DNA of 64,000 nucleotides from Pseudomonas sp. LS.1a (GTDB lineage: Bacteria > Pseudomonadota > Gammaproteobacteria > Pseudomonadales > Pseudomonadaceae): positions 3,140,001-3,204,000 of the forward strand of contig NZ_CP092827.1 in assembly GCF_022533585.1 (NCBI RefSeq), given 5' to 3'. Shown here piece after piece: positions 27,201-35,009 of the stretch. The position numbers were made by a program, and so were the translations under genes. Under the pieces are notes generated by a model. The model was not told where the DNA came from. It did not search any database and saw nothing but the letters and a program-made list of their open reading frames with translations. Within the stretch, counting starts at the first letter, position 1. Each line of letters opens with the position of its first letter.

Positions 27201-27411
27201 GGCGTTCATTCTGGGCGTAGTGCCATTGGCCATCGCCAGCGGCGCCAGTTCGGCCAGCCAGCAGGCGATCGGCACCGGCGTGATCGGCGGCATGCTCAGC
27301 GCCACCCTGGCGGTGGTGTTCGTGCCGGTGTTCTTCGTGGTGGTGATGCGCCTTGCCAAGCGATACCAGGCGGGTAATGCCGACACGCAGGCCGTGACCC
27401 GCGAAAGCTGA
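24283..27411 (+). CDS. RND (HAE1) multidrug efflux permease
   Basis: 1042 aa, the usual length for AcrB/MexB-type pumps. It starts FFIDRPVFAWVVALFILLAG. The proton-relay aspartates are in the fourth membrane helix (GILVDDAIVVVENVERIM) and the partner lysine in the tenth (LSAKNAILIIEFAKS). Porter-domain and docking motifs include QLPVAQYPNVAPPQVEIYAVYPGASA and LPTAFLPTEDQGYTITDIQLP. It should export hydrophobic or amphiphilic compounds by proton antiport. Followed by an intrinsic terminator at 27438-27471. Confidence 0.95.
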   Translation: MPQFFIDRPVFAWVVALFILLAGALAIPQLPVAQYPNVAPPQVEIYAVYPGASAATMDESVVSLIEQELNGADNLLYFESQSSLGSATITATFAPGTNPDLAQVDVQNRLKVVESRLPRPVTQQGLQVEKVSTGFLLLATLTSEDGKLDETALSDILARNVMDEIRRLKGVGKAQLYGSERAMRIWIDPRKLIGFNLTPNDVAEAIAAQNAQVAPGSIGDLPSRSTQEITANVVVKGQLSSPEEFAAIVLRANPDGSTVTIGDVARVEIGAQEYQYGTRLNGKPATAFSVQLSPGANAMETATLVRAKMQDLARYFPEGVKYDIPYDTSPFVKVSIEQVINTLFEAMLLVFAVMFLFLQNLRYTLIPTLVVPVALMGTFAVMLAMGFSVNVLTLFGMVLAIGILVDDAIVVVENVERIMAEEGLPPKQATRKAMGQISGAIVGITLVLVAVFLPMAFMQGSVGVIYQQFSLSMAVSILFSAFLALSLTPALCATLLKPVAKGEHHERKGFFGWFNRRFEGMSNGYQRWVMQALKRSGRYLLVYALLLAVLGYGFSQLPTAFLPTEDQGYTITDIQLPPGASRMRTEQVAAQIEAHNAEEPGVGNTTLILGFSFSGSGQNAALAFTTLKDWSERGADDSAQSIADRATMAFTQLKDAVAYAVLPPPIDGLGESTGFEFRLQDRGGMGHAELMAARDELLANATKSKVLTNVREASLAESPQVQLEIDRRQANALGVSFADIGTVLDVAVGSSYVNDFPNQGRMQRVVVQAEGDQRSQVEDLLKIHVRNDSGKMVPLGAFVQARWVSGPVQLTRYNGYPAVSISGEPAAGYSSGEAMAEIERLVAQLPAGAGLEWTGLSLQERLSGSQAPMLMALSLLVVFLCLAALYESWSIPTAVLLVVPLGVLGAVLAVTLRGMPNDVFFKVGLITLIGLSAKNAILIIEFAKSLTDQGVDAVDAAVQAARLRLRPIVMTSLAFILGVVPLAIASGASSASQQAIGTGVIGGMLSATLAVVFVPVFFVVVMRLAKRYQAGNADTQAVTRES

Positions 27412-27437
27412 CTGGACAAGCCCCGCGTGAAATGGGA

Positions 27438-27471
27438 GGGTTCCCGGCAATGACTGCCCGGAACCCTTTTT
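27438..27471 (+). terminator. intrinsic terminator after the RND operon, abutting mobA
   Basis: GGGTTCC pairs with GGAACCC and, inside one mismatch, GGCA with TGCC, followed by TTTTT (27467-27471). The T-run ends 1 nt before the mobA ATG (27473), so the hairpin is also in the mobA 5' leader. Confidence 0.85.
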
Positions 27472-27472
27472 C

Positions 27473-28048
27473 ATGCCTGATGCCCTGCCCTCCTGCTCCA
27501 TCCTCATTCTCGCCGGTGGCCGCGGCCAGCGCATGGGCGGCCGTGACAAGGGCCTGCTCGACTGGCAGGGCGAACCGCTGGTGGCGCATGTGCAACGCGT
27601 GGTACGGCCACTCAGCGATGATCTGGTGATTTCCTGCAACCGTAATCAGGAGGCCTACCGGGCGTATGCCGACCAGTTGGTGGGCGATGCCGAGGCTGAC
27701 TACCCCGGGCCGCTGGCGGGGGTGATTGCCGGGCTCAAGGTGGCGCGGCATGAATGGGTGGTGCTGCTGGCCTGTGATGCGCCGCTGGTTGACCGGGAGT
27801 TGATCGAGGACCTGCTGCGCTTGGCGGTGGCCAGTGACAGTGCGGCCATGGTGCGCCAGGGTGGGTACTGGCAGCCAATGTTCAGTGTGCTGCCACGCCG
27901 GGTATTGCCGGTGCTGGAGCAGGCCTGGGCGGCGGGTGAGCGGAGTTTGCAGAAGGCCTTGCTGCGTGAGGCCGTGCAGGGGCTGGCATGTGCCGACGAT
28001 GATCGCAGGTTGAGCAACTTCAACAGCCCGGAGTTGTTGCAAGGCTGA
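27473..28048 (+). CDS. mobA: molybdenum cofactor guanylyltransferase (MobA)
   Basis: 191 aa. N-terminal nucleotide-binding signature ILILAGGRGQRMGGRDKGLL is the MobA/NTP-transferase G-loop; further motifs are GDAEADYPGPLAGVIAGL and VLLACDAPLVD (metal-binding Asp). It transfers GMP from GTP to molybdopterin-Mo to give the MGD cofactor in the cytoplasm. The start has no Shine-Dalgarno within 15 nt; GGGAGGG lies beyond the terminator hairpin. Not linked to a molybdoenzyme in this window. Confidence 0.93.
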   Translation: MPDALPSCSILILAGGRGQRMGGRDKGLLDWQGEPLVAHVQRVVRPLSDDLVISCNRNQEAYRAYADQLVGDAEADYPGPLAGVIAGLKVARHEWVVLLACDAPLVDRELIEDLLRLAVASDSAAMVRQGGYWQPMFSVLPRRVLPVLEQAWAAGERSLQKALLREAVQGLACADDDRRLSNFNSPELLQG

Positions 28049-28068
28049 GGTCATCTACTGCCTGTGTT

Positions 28069-28170
28069 GGCCTCTTCGCGGGCACGCCCGCTCCCACAGG
28101 TTCTCCACTGCTCTTGAGGCCTGTGCAGTACCTGTGGGAGCGGGTTTACCCGCGAAGAGGTCGGTACAGG
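28069..28170. repeat. REP pair (inverted)
   Basis: Inverted REP units (one GGGCACGCCC core and one GGGTTTACCC core) between the convergent mobA and acyl-CoA synthetase genes. Confidence 0.9.
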
Positions 28171-28177
28171 CAACACA

Positions 28178-29851
28178 TCACCCGGCAGACAGCTCCTCGA
28201 CACTGATCTCGCGCATGCGGAACTTCTGCACCTTGCCGGTCACCGTCATCGGGAACTCATCGACAAAGCGGAAGTACCGGGGCACCTTGAAGTGCGCAAT
28301 CCGCGCCTTCGCCCACTCGCGCAGTTCCTCCGCGCTGGCCGTATGCCCCGGGTGCAGCCGCACCCAGGCCACGATCTCTTCGCCATACTTGCTGCACGGC
28401 ACGCCAATCACCTGCACATCGGCCACCGCCGGGTGGGTGAAGAAGAACTCTTCCAGTTCGCGCGGGTAGATGTTCTCGCCGCCACGAATGATCATGTCCT
28501 TGCTGCGCCCGACAATACGCACATAGCCCTGCTCATCCATCACCGCCAGGTCGCCGGTGTGCATCCAGCCTTCTTCATCGATGCTTTCGGCCGTGGCCTT
28601 GGGGTTGTTCCAGTAGCCCAGCATCACGCTGTAACCCCGCGTGCACAGCTCGCCGATCTCGCCACGCGGCACGGTGTTGCCGTCAGCATCGATCACCTTG
28701 TTCTCCAGCCGCGGCTGGGTACGCCCGACGCTGGTCACGCGGCGCTCCAGGTCGTCGCTGGCGCCGGTCTGTAACGACACCGGGCTGGTCTCGGTCATGC
28801 CGTAGGCAATCTGCACCTCGGCCATGTGCATCTCGCCGATAACCCGGCGCATCACTTCGATCGGGCAGGTGGCACCGGCCATGATCCCGGTGCGCAGGCT
28901 CGACAGGTCGAACTCGCCACGCTGCGGGTGGTCCAGTTCGGCGATGAACATGGTCGGCACGCCATACAACGCAGTGGCCTTTTCTTCCGCCACCGCACGC
29001 AGGGTGGCCAGCGGGTCGAAGGCGTCGTTGGGGTAGATGAGGGTAGTGCCGTGGGTCATGCAGCCGAGATTGGCCATGACCATGCCGAAGCAGTGGTACA
29101 ACGGCACCGGTACCACCAGCCGGTCATGCTCGGTAAGGCCCAGGCTTTCACCGACCATGTAGCCGTTGTTGAGGATGTTGCTGTGGCTGAGGATGGCGCC
29201 TTTGGGGAAACCGGTGGTGCCCGAGGTGTACTGGATGTTGATCGGGTCGTCGCCGCGCAATTGTGCCTGGCGCTCGGCCAAGGCTTCACGGCTGACGGCG
29301 TGCGCTCGGGCTTGCAGGTCGTGCCAGGCGAGGAAGCCCGGCGGTGGCGCGGCGGCCAGGCTGACCACGCCGCGCAGCTCGGGGAAGCGCTCGCAGATCA
29401 GGTTGCCCGGCTGGCCGCTGGCCAGGCCCGGGACCAGGCCCAGCAGCATGGCGTGGTAATCGGAGGTCTTGAATGCGTCGGCGCAGATCACCCAGCGGCA
29501 GCCGGACTGGCCAAGGGCGTAGTCCAGTTCGCTGGAGCGGTAGGCCGGGTTGATGTTGACCAGGATTGCGCCGACCTTGGCGCTGGCGAACTGGGTAATG
29601 CACCACTCTGCGCAGTTGGGCGCCCAGATGCCGAGGCGGTCACCGGGCTGCACGCCCAGCGCCATCAGCGCGCGGGCGTGCTGGTCGACGGCTGCGGCCA
29701 GTTGCCGCCAGCTGTAGCGCAGGGCCTGGTGGCGGACTACCAGGGCTTCGCGGTCGGGGAAGCGGGCGACGGTGGTGTCGAAGGCGTCGCCGATGCACTG
29801 GGTAAGCAGGGGTTTGTCCTGATTGCCCTGGGAGTAGCTTGGCTGGGGCAT
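28178..29851 (-). CDS. acyl-CoA synthetase (AMP-binding enzyme)
   Basis: 557 aa from [13 protein letters not shown]; the longer open frame upstream is REP sequence. ANL-superfamily motifs: P-loop [13 protein letters not shown], then [11 protein letters not shown] (A5), [32 protein letters not shown] (A7-A8 region), and the catalytic lysine region [12 protein letters not shown]. Activates a carboxylic acid with ATP and CoA via an acyl-adenylate; the family resembles medium/long-chain fatty-acid and 3-methylmercaptopropionate CoA ligases. Substrate not deducible. It stands alone between REP pairs. Confidence 0.9.
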   Translation of the reverse strand: MPQPSYSQGNQDKPLLTQCIGDAFDTTVARFPDREALVVRHQALRYSWRQLAAAVDQHARALMALGVQPGDRLGIWAPNCAEWCITQFASAKVGAILVNINPAYRSSELDYALGQSGCRWVICADAFKTSDYHAMLLGLVPGLASGQPGNLICERFPELRGVVSLAAAPPPGFLAWHDLQARAHAVSREALAERQAQLRGDDPINIQYTSGTTGFPKGAILSHSNILNNGYMVGESLGLTEHDRLVVPVPLYHCFGMVMANLGCMTHGTTLIYPNDAFDPLATLRAVAEEKATALYGVPTMFIAELDHPQRGEFDLSSLRTGIMAGATCPIEVMRRVIGEMHMAEVQIAYGMTETSPVSLQTGASDDLERRVTSVGRTQPRLENKVIDADGNTVPRGEIGELCTRGYSVMLGYWNNPKATAESIDEEGWMHTGDLAVMDEQGYVRIVGRSKDMIIRGGENIYPRELEEFFFTHPAVADVQVIGVPCSKYGEEIVAWVRLHPGHTASAEELREWAKARIAHFKVPRYFRFVDEFPMTVTGKVQKFRMREISVEELSAG

Positions 29852-29886
29852 GGGCGGTCTCTTGTTGTTCTTGTGTTGATTGAGCG

Positions 29887-29979
29887 GGCCTCTTCGCGGG
29901 TAAACCCGCTCCCACAGGGACCGCACCACATTCAGCCCCTGTGGAGCTCCTTGTGGGAGCGGGTTTACCCGCGAAGAAA
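29887..29979. repeat. REP pair (inverted)
   Basis: Inverted REP units between the acyl-CoA synthetase start and the 3' end of qhpB. Confidence 0.9.
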
Positions 29980-29990
29980 GCAACACCGGT

Positions 29991-31112
29991 TTAACGGATG
30001 AACACCTGCGGCGTAGTGGTGGACATGTCGCCACCCGGCAACTTGATGTTCTTCACCTTCTCCAGCGTATCCGGGTTGAACACCGCCAGGTCGTTGAAGG
30101 TGCCACCCAGGTACAACTTGTCGCCCTTCTTGTCGAAGGCCACGCAGTAGTAAGTGTGGTCCAGATTCGCCGCCTTGATCAGCTTGCGCTGTTTGAGGTC
30201 GTACTTGGCCAGGCGGTTGAGCACGCCGTAGATCTGGTTCGGGTCTTTCGGCGAAACCAGCCCGGTGAAGTACAGCTCGGTCAGGTCGGCGAACTCCTGG
30301 GTGTGAGTCTTGCCGGTCTTCAGGTCGACGCTCAGGTAGCCATACAGCAGCTCGGCGGTGGCCGGGTCCTGCTTGTCATCCTTGAACCTGGCAATGGTGT
30401 ACAGCATCGAGAACTCGTGGCGCGGGCTCTGGTGCGGCCAGAAATACAGCACGTCCGGGGCGCTGTAGCCTTTACGGTTCCAGTTGCGCAGCGGCAAGGC
30501 TACCGTGTACTTGCCGGTCTTCACGTCCATCTTGTAGATGTCCGGCCCGGCGACGTACAGGCTGCCATCGTCCGCCGCACGCATCAGGTACACCTGGCGC
30601 GGCATCGGGAAGGTGCGTACCGGCTTGGCCTCAAGGCCATCGGCGGTGCTGAACACCTCCAGCCGTGGTGGCTTGACCACGTAGTGGTCGTTCAGGCGCT
30701 GGGTCGGGTTGACCGTGGCGTACACCTCCTTGCCGTCCGGGCTGATGGCGAACGAGTACATCGACCGGCCCACCTCACCCGGCACGCTGGACAGGTTGGC
30801 GTGGAAGGTATTCTTGCAGGTGTCCAGGTCGATGCCGTAGATGTCGCCGTAGTGGTTGTTGAGCACGTAGGCGGTGCGGTTGTCCGGCGCCATCATCGCG
30901 GTGCCGGGGCCGAACTTGTCGGGCATGACGCAGCTCTTGTACACCGTGTCACTGGCCACATCGACCACGTGCAGGTTGTTCGGGTAGTTGGTCACGATCA
31001 TGTATTCGTGGCCAGCCTTCAGCGCCGGCCCGGTGTCGGCGGCCTGTACCAGCCCGGCGCAGGCCGTGGCGGCGATGGTGAGCGCGAGTGACGCGCAGCG
31101 TCCAGCTTTCAT
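29991..31112 (-). CDS. qhpB: quinohemoprotein amine dehydrogenase, beta subunit
   Basis: 373 aa from ATG 31112 (AAGGGG upstream). Signal peptide to about residue 25 ([19 protein letters not shown]). The rest forms a seven-bladed beta-propeller with YVTN-like repeats: [60 protein letters not shown] and [21 protein letters not shown]. This periplasmic subunit, together with alpha (dihaem) and gamma (CTQ) subunits, oxidises primary amines such as 2-phenylethylamine. Last gene of the qhpA-D-C-B operon, 32 nt after qhpC. The upstream longer open frame overlaps qhpC and is not used. Confidence 0.95.
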   Translation of the reverse strand: MKAGRCASLALTIAATACAGLVQAADTGPALKAGHEYMIVTNYPNNLHVVDVASDTVYKSCVMPDKFGPGTAMMAPDNRTAYVLNNHYGDIYGIDLDTCKNTFHANLSSVPGEVGRSMYSFAISPDGKEVYATVNPTQRLNDHYVVKPPRLEVFSTADGLEAKPVRTFPMPRQVYLMRAADDGSLYVAGPDIYKMDVKTGKYTVALPLRNWNRKGYSAPDVLYFWPHQSPRHEFSMLYTIARFKDDKQDPATAELLYGYLSVDLKTGKTHTQEFADLTELYFTGLVSPKDPNQIYGVLNRLAKYDLKQRKLIKAANLDHTYYCVAFDKKGDKLYLGGTFNDLAVFNPDTLEKVKNIKLPGGDMSTTTPQVFIR

Positions 31113-31144
31113 GCGGTTTCCCCTTGTCGTTCTTGTTGGGCCGG

Positions 31145-31468
31145 TCACTTGTCTTTCGGGAACACGGTGCCGAGGTTGCGCCAGTCTTCGGCGGAGTTGC
31201 TCGCCTGGGCGTTCCAGTCCTGATAGGTGCTCATCATGTCCGGCACCTGGGCCGGCCACCAGCAAGGGTCGGAGCAGCCATACAGGTCGGCCTCCATCGG
31301 CTGGCACAGCGAACTCACGCCACCAAAGGCGTCCACTTCCCAGCCCGGGTCGGTGGTGGCGGTGCAGCCTGCCACCGCGCTCATGGCCATGACTTCTTCG
31401 ACGCGGTCTTCGGCGGCGGCCTGCTCGAGGATGCGCGCCTTGTTGTTCAGGGGCTTCAAGTGCTTCAT
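31145..31468 (-). CDS. qhpC: quinohemoprotein amine dehydrogenase, gamma subunit (CTQ precursor)
   Basis: 107 aa. A 28-residue leader (ending DRVEEVMA) precedes a 79-residue mature peptide starting MSAVAGC. Counting from that Met, all residues known from the P. putida enzyme structure fall in register: thioether pairs Cys7-Glu16, Cys27-Asp33 and Cys41-Asp49, and Cys37 with Trp43 for the cysteine tryptophylquinone ([15 protein letters not shown]). QhpD installs the thioethers, QhpG hydroxylates the Trp, QhpE cleaves the leader and QhpF is needed for export. Starts 1 nt after the qhpD stop. Confidence 0.97.
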   Translation of the reverse strand: MKHLKPLNNKARILEQAAAEDRVEEVMAMSAVAGCTATTDPGWEVDAFGGVSSLCQPMEADLYGCSDPCWWPAQVPDMMSTYQDWNAQASNSAEDWRNLGTVFPKDK

Positions 31469-31469
31469 G

Positions 31470-32900
31470 TCAGTGCGCCTTCCGCGGGGTGATGTAGCGA
31501 TCGATGAAGGCCGGGTTGGCGGCCATGATGCGGCTGTAGACTTCAATGCCAAAGTCGACCCAGTCGCGCATCAGTTCGCAATAGTGGTAGGTCGGGTGCT
31601 GCGGGTCGCCGTAGCGGGCATAGCTTTCGTGGTAGCAGCCACCGGAGCACAGGTTGCGGATGCGGCAGCTGTCGCAGCCGGTGTTGCTGCGGTCCAGGCG
31701 CTGCGACAGGAAGTCGTTGAGCTGTGCCTGCTTCACGCCCTGGTGCACGTTGCCGAAGGTCGGCAGGCTGGAGCCGGTGAAGCGGTGGCACAGGTTCAGC
31801 TCGCCCTCGTGGTCCACTGCCAGCATCTTCAGCCCGGCGCCGCACGGCAGGGCCTTCTTGTGGCCTTCGTGGATGTCGGTGATCAACTGGTGCAGGTTGG
31901 AGAAGCCGATGTTGCGGTGCTCCAGCGCAGCCTCCAGGTAGCGTCGGCCCAGCGCCTTCATGTTGGCGAACACCTGCACCAGTTCTTCGCCGGTAAGGTT
32001 GAAGTTGGCCATGTCGCCGGAGGTAACCGGGGCAAAACCGACTTCAGCGAAGCCCAGCTCGTTGAACAGGTGGTTCCAGATGGTCTCGACGTCGGTGATG
32101 CCACGGGTCAGCGTGACCCGCGCCCCCACCGGGCGGCTGTGGTAGCGCGACAGCAGCATGTCGACCTTGCGCCGCACCACGTCATAGGTGCCCTGCCCGC
32201 CCACGGTGATGCGGTTGCGGTCGTGCACGGTCTTGGGGCCGTCGATGCTGATCGACAGGCCGAAACGGTGGGCGTTGAGCCAGTCGATGATCTCTTCGGT
32301 GAGCAGCGTGGCATTGGTGGTCATGATGAACTCCACCTGCTTGCCCGCCTCGGCGAAGCGCCGCTCGCAGTAGGCAACCATGTGCTCGATCAGCGGCCGG
32401 TTGGACAGCGGCTCGCCACCGAAGAACACCACGCTGTAGCGCTCCTCGTCGGGCGACTCCTTGAGCAGCATCTCCACCGAGGCTTCAGCGGTGGCGGTGC
32501 TCATCTTCTTACCTGCGGACGGCTTGTCCAGGTCTTCCTTGTAGCAGTAGGTGCAGCTGAGGTTACAGCCGGTGTTGACGTTGAGCACCACGGTGTTCAG
32601 CGCAGTGCGCTCGACCTGCTTGAGGGCGATTTCAGGGGTCAGCGGCGAGCCGTCGCTGACCAGTTCCAGCGCGATCAGTTCGCGCAGGGTGTCCTGGATA
32701 TCGTCGCCGGCAAACTGCTGGCCAAGGCGCTGCATCAGCTCCTCGGCCGAGCAGCCTTGCTGGCGCAGGGTGTCGATGATGCCGCCGGTCACCGCGTCGG
32801 CGGTGAACAGCGAACTGCTGGGGATATGGAACAGCATGCGGTCGGCATCGACCTGCACTTCATGCAGGTTGCGTTCGACCAGGTTCAGTAGTGCGCCCAT
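31470..32900 (-). CDS. qhpD: radical SAM thioether-forming maturase QhpD
   Basis: 476 aa. The radical-SAM cluster motif CxxxCxxC is at Cys112, 116 and 119 ([15 protein letters not shown]). A SPASM-type C-terminal domain carries auxiliary cluster cysteines: [42 protein letters not shown] and a final YHYCELM. It forms the intra-peptide Cys-to-Asp/Glu thioether bonds in the gamma subunit in the cytoplasm. Downstream of qhpA by 49 nt and directly coupled to qhpC (TGA-C-ATG). N-terminal about 100 residues hold the RiPP-recognition-like domain. Confidence 0.96.
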   Translation of the reverse strand: MGALLNLVERNLHEVQVDADRMLFHIPSSSLFTADAVTGGIIDTLRQQGCSAEELMQRLGQQFAGDDIQDTLRELIALELVSDGSPLTPEIALKQVERTALNTVVLNVNTGCNLSCTYCYKEDLDKPSAGKKMSTATAEASVEMLLKESPDEERYSVVFFGGEPLSNRPLIEHMVAYCERRFAEAGKQVEFIMTTNATLLTEEIIDWLNAHRFGLSISIDGPKTVHDRNRITVGGQGTYDVVRRKVDMLLSRYHSRPVGARVTLTRGITDVETIWNHLFNELGFAEVGFAPVTSGDMANFNLTGEELVQVFANMKALGRRYLEAALEHRNIGFSNLHQLITDIHEGHKKALPCGAGLKMLAVDHEGELNLCHRFTGSSLPTFGNVHQGVKQAQLNDFLSQRLDRSNTGCDSCRIRNLCSGGCYHESYARYGDPQHPTYHYCELMRDWVDFGIEVYSRIMAANPAFIDRYITPRKAH

Positions 32901-32949
32901 GGCGACCTCCCGATAATCGATCCGTTGGAAAACCGTAAGCCCCCTGCCG

Positions 32950-34515
32950 TTACGGCAGCGGCGGGTTGTTCCAGCGCTGAACGGTGACGATCATGTGCCC
33001 TTCACCCGTCTGGCCACCGTCGGCCAGGGTGGCGATGACCTTCAGGTTGCCAGCGTTGTTGGTCATCATCTTGCGCTCGGGGTTGGGGCCAGCGCCGCCG
33101 GGCACGAACACGCCATCAGCCTGCATCTTCCCGGCGAACTTGACGTCTTCGTCCTCGACCGCACGCTCGTTGAACGGCTCGACCTTCCAGCTGGCCGGCA
33201 GGTAGCCGATGCGCAGCGGCTGGCCATTGGCGTCCTTGCCCCAGGCTTCGGCCTCGAAACGGCCCTGCACCTTGGGCACCGAGGCGCCGTTTTCGCCGAT
33301 GCGGGCGATGGAGAATGCCGGCACCACCTTCACTTCCTCGACCTTGTCGTAGACCGCCAGGTTGACGCCCTTGAGCGCACCTACGGCGACTTCGCGCTGG
33401 CCAGGCTTGGCATCGACTGCAGCGCGGGCCTTCACCCGTACCAGGGTCGGGGTCTGCTCCAGTACTTCGGTCACCTCCACACCAGCGCCCAGGTCCGGTT
33501 TGCCGGCCAGGCCGCTGCCGACCAGGGTGATTTCGCTTTCGCCACCGACCTTGATGAATGCCGGCTGTACCGCCAGCAGGCGCGCCTTGCCCTCCTTCAC
33601 TGCAGTGAAGTCCAGGCCACGCTCATCGTGGTCGGCCTCGAACATGCGGCCCTTCATTTCGCCATCCAGCGCGGCGAACACCTGGCGCAGGTTGGCGTCG
33701 CCGACCTTGACGTTGCCACGCCATTCATAGCCGTTGTAGAGGATCGCCGAGCCACTGCCATTGAACGGTGTGCCGTCGGCATAAGCGCCCTTGACCTCGA
33801 CCTTGAAGGTGTCGCCCTGGTCAGGCGTGACACTCATCACCCCGCGCACATCGCCCTTGGCCAGCATGTGGCCGCTGAATGCCCACTGGCCCGGCAGCGC
33901 ATCGGCCTTGGGCCTGGCCTTCTGCCATTCCGCCCACGCCGCGCTTTCCAGCGGGTAGCGCTTGGCAAGGTCGGGCACCACTTGCTGCAGGGCGATCGGC
34001 AACCAGTCGCGGTCACGCGCCTGGGCCTGGTATTCGAGGGATGGCCACTGGCCGAGATGGAAGTTGACCAGGTGCTCCCATTCCTTGGCCGGGCGCCGCT
34101 GCAAGGCGACACGGGCACCGGAGTGGCAACGGCCACAGGTTTCGCTGAGCCGGGTGTCGAACTGCTCGACGGTGTTCAGCCGGCGCTCCATGGCATAACG
34201 CACGCCATCGGTTTCGCTGGGCGCCAGGCCCTGCTTGTCGGCCAGGTACTTGACCAGGGTGCGGCGGTCATCGTCGCTGATCTGCAGGCCGTGCATCACC
34301 TGCATGCGGGCGATGCTCATCAGCCAGCCTTCCGGGGTCTTGCGCTGGTGGCTGATACGGCTGTAGGTGTCGTTGCCTTCGGGGATATGGCACCCCATGC
34401 ACTTGTTCTGCAACAGGCTCGGGCCCTGCTCGGCCGCCATGGCCTGGGTGCTCAGCAGCGCGGCGGCGACCAGCGCCAGTTTGCCCGCATGCCGCCGGAG
34501 TCGAGTCGTCTTCAA
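32950..34515 (-). CDS. qhpA: quinohemoprotein amine dehydrogenase, alpha subunit (dihaem)
   Basis: 521 aa using a TTG start at 34515, placed 7 nt after GGAGG; no ATG fits better. The 27-residue signal (KLALVAAALLSTQAMA) leaves a 494-residue mature chain, matching the known P. putida subunit length. Two c-type haem motifs: NKCMGCH near the start of the mature protein and TCGRCHSG about 90 residues later, followed by three beta-barrel domains. It passes electrons from the CTQ cofactor to a blue copper protein or cytochrome. First gene of the operon; divergent from the aldehyde dehydrogenase. Confidence 0.95.
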   Translation of the reverse strand: MKTTRLRRHAGKLALVAAALLSTQAMAAEQGPSLLQNKCMGCHIPEGNDTYSRISHQRKTPEGWLMSIARMQVMHGLQISDDDRRTLVKYLADKQGLAPSETDGVRYAMERRLNTVEQFDTRLSETCGRCHSGARVALQRRPAKEWEHLVNFHLGQWPSLEYQAQARDRDWLPIALQQVVPDLAKRYPLESAAWAEWQKARPKADALPGQWAFSGHMLAKGDVRGVMSVTPDQGDTFKVEVKGAYADGTPFNGSGSAILYNGYEWRGNVKVGDANLRQVFAALDGEMKGRMFEADHDERGLDFTAVKEGKARLLAVQPAFIKVGGESEITLVGSGLAGKPDLGAGVEVTEVLEQTPTLVRVKARAAVDAKPGQREVAVGALKGVNLAVYDKVEEVKVVPAFSIARIGENGASVPKVQGRFEAEAWGKDANGQPLRIGYLPASWKVEPFNERAVEDEDVKFAGKMQADGVFVPGGAGPNPERKMMTNNAGNLKVIATLADGGQTGEGHMIVTVQRWNNPPLP

Positions 34516-34591
34516 GGTCAGACCTCCACGGTTGTTGTTCTTATCGTTGTCGCACGCTTTGGTACAGCAGGTGTGCATGTGACAGTTGCGA

Positions 34592-34607
34592 TACAGGAAC
34601 TGTGCCA
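34592..34607 (-). promoter_or_regulatory. candidate -24/-12 promoter for qhpA
   Basis: Minus strand TGGCAC (34607-34602) is followed at the right spacing by CTGT (34596-34593) where TTGC is expected. The GG is perfect but the -12 GC is GT, so this is a weak sigma-54 candidate, about 75 nt upstream of the TTG start. Confidence 0.4.
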
Positions 34608-34705
34608 GGTGCTGTAAAAATGTTTCCTTTCAAGCTTTTAGCTGGTTTTCCGGGCTTTGCTGCCAGCAGAGATGGCCAATTGCAGCGTGCCATTTCGCGA
34701 CAGGG

Positions 34706-34722
34706 TGTTTCATCCTGAGACA
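34706..34722. promoter_or_regulatory. 17-nt palindrome, candidate activator site
   Basis: TGTTTCA-TCC-TGAGACA: both arms fit TGTYTCA with one mismatch between them. It lies about 230 nt upstream of the sigma-54 promoter of the aldehyde dehydrogenase and about 100 nt upstream of the qhpA candidate promoter, a typical enhancer distance. Confidence 0.5.
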
Positions 34723-34737
34723 GGGGCCTGCTGCGCA

Positions 34738-34831
34738 GGCCTTCGCGGGCTTGCCCGCTCCTACAGGTATCGCATCGGCCCTAGGCATTGCGCATTCCCT
34801 GTGGGAGCGGGCGTGCCCGCGAAGAGGCCGG
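34738..34831. repeat. REP pair (inverted, variant cores)
   Basis: Units with CGCGGGCTTGCCCGC and GCGGGCGTGCCCGC cores in inverted orientation, in the divergent qhp regulatory region. Confidence 0.85.
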
Positions 34832-34841
34832 AACAGCCACT

Positions 34842-34868
34842 GTTTCACCACCGTCTCACAGCGTCTCA
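34842..34868 (+). promoter_or_regulatory. three helically phased GTYTCA half-sites
   Basis: GTTTCA (34842), GTCTCA (34853) and GTCTCA (34863) are spaced 11 and 10 nt apart, so on one DNA face, 90-115 nt upstream of the sigma-54 promoter. They match the arms of the 34706-34722 palindrome and are the best candidates for the upstream activating sequence of the enhancer-binding protein encoded at 41795-43705. Confidence 0.5.
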
Positions 34869-34953
34869 ATGTGCAACAGCGCAACCCTGCAATCCCGACC
34901 TTGCACCAGGACAAAACCCAACCCGTTCAACGGCTTGCGGCCATCTGCCGACC

Positions 34954-34970
34954 TTGGCACGCCCATTGCG
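34954..34970 (+). promoter_or_regulatory. consensus sigma-54 (-24/-12) promoter
   Basis: TTGGCACGCCCATTGCG: TGGCAC at 34955-34960 and TTGC at 34966-34969, with exactly 10 nt between the conserved GG and GC. It matches TGGCACG-N4-TTGC completely and lies 40 nt before the aldehyde dehydrogenase ATG. Confidence 0.88.
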
Positions 34971-35009
34971 CCTGTGCCCGTCACATCCAATGACAAGAGG
35001 CACCGTCCC

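Larger units (their letters stand above)
34516..35009. other. divergent regulatory region of the amine-oxidation genes
   Basis: This 494-nt non-coding region between qhpA (left) and the aldehyde dehydrogenase (right) holds a REP pair, a consensus sigma-54 promoter for the right gene, a weaker -24/-12-like match for qhpA, one 17-nt palindrome and three phased half-sites. No credible gene is encoded. Confidence 0.8.
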
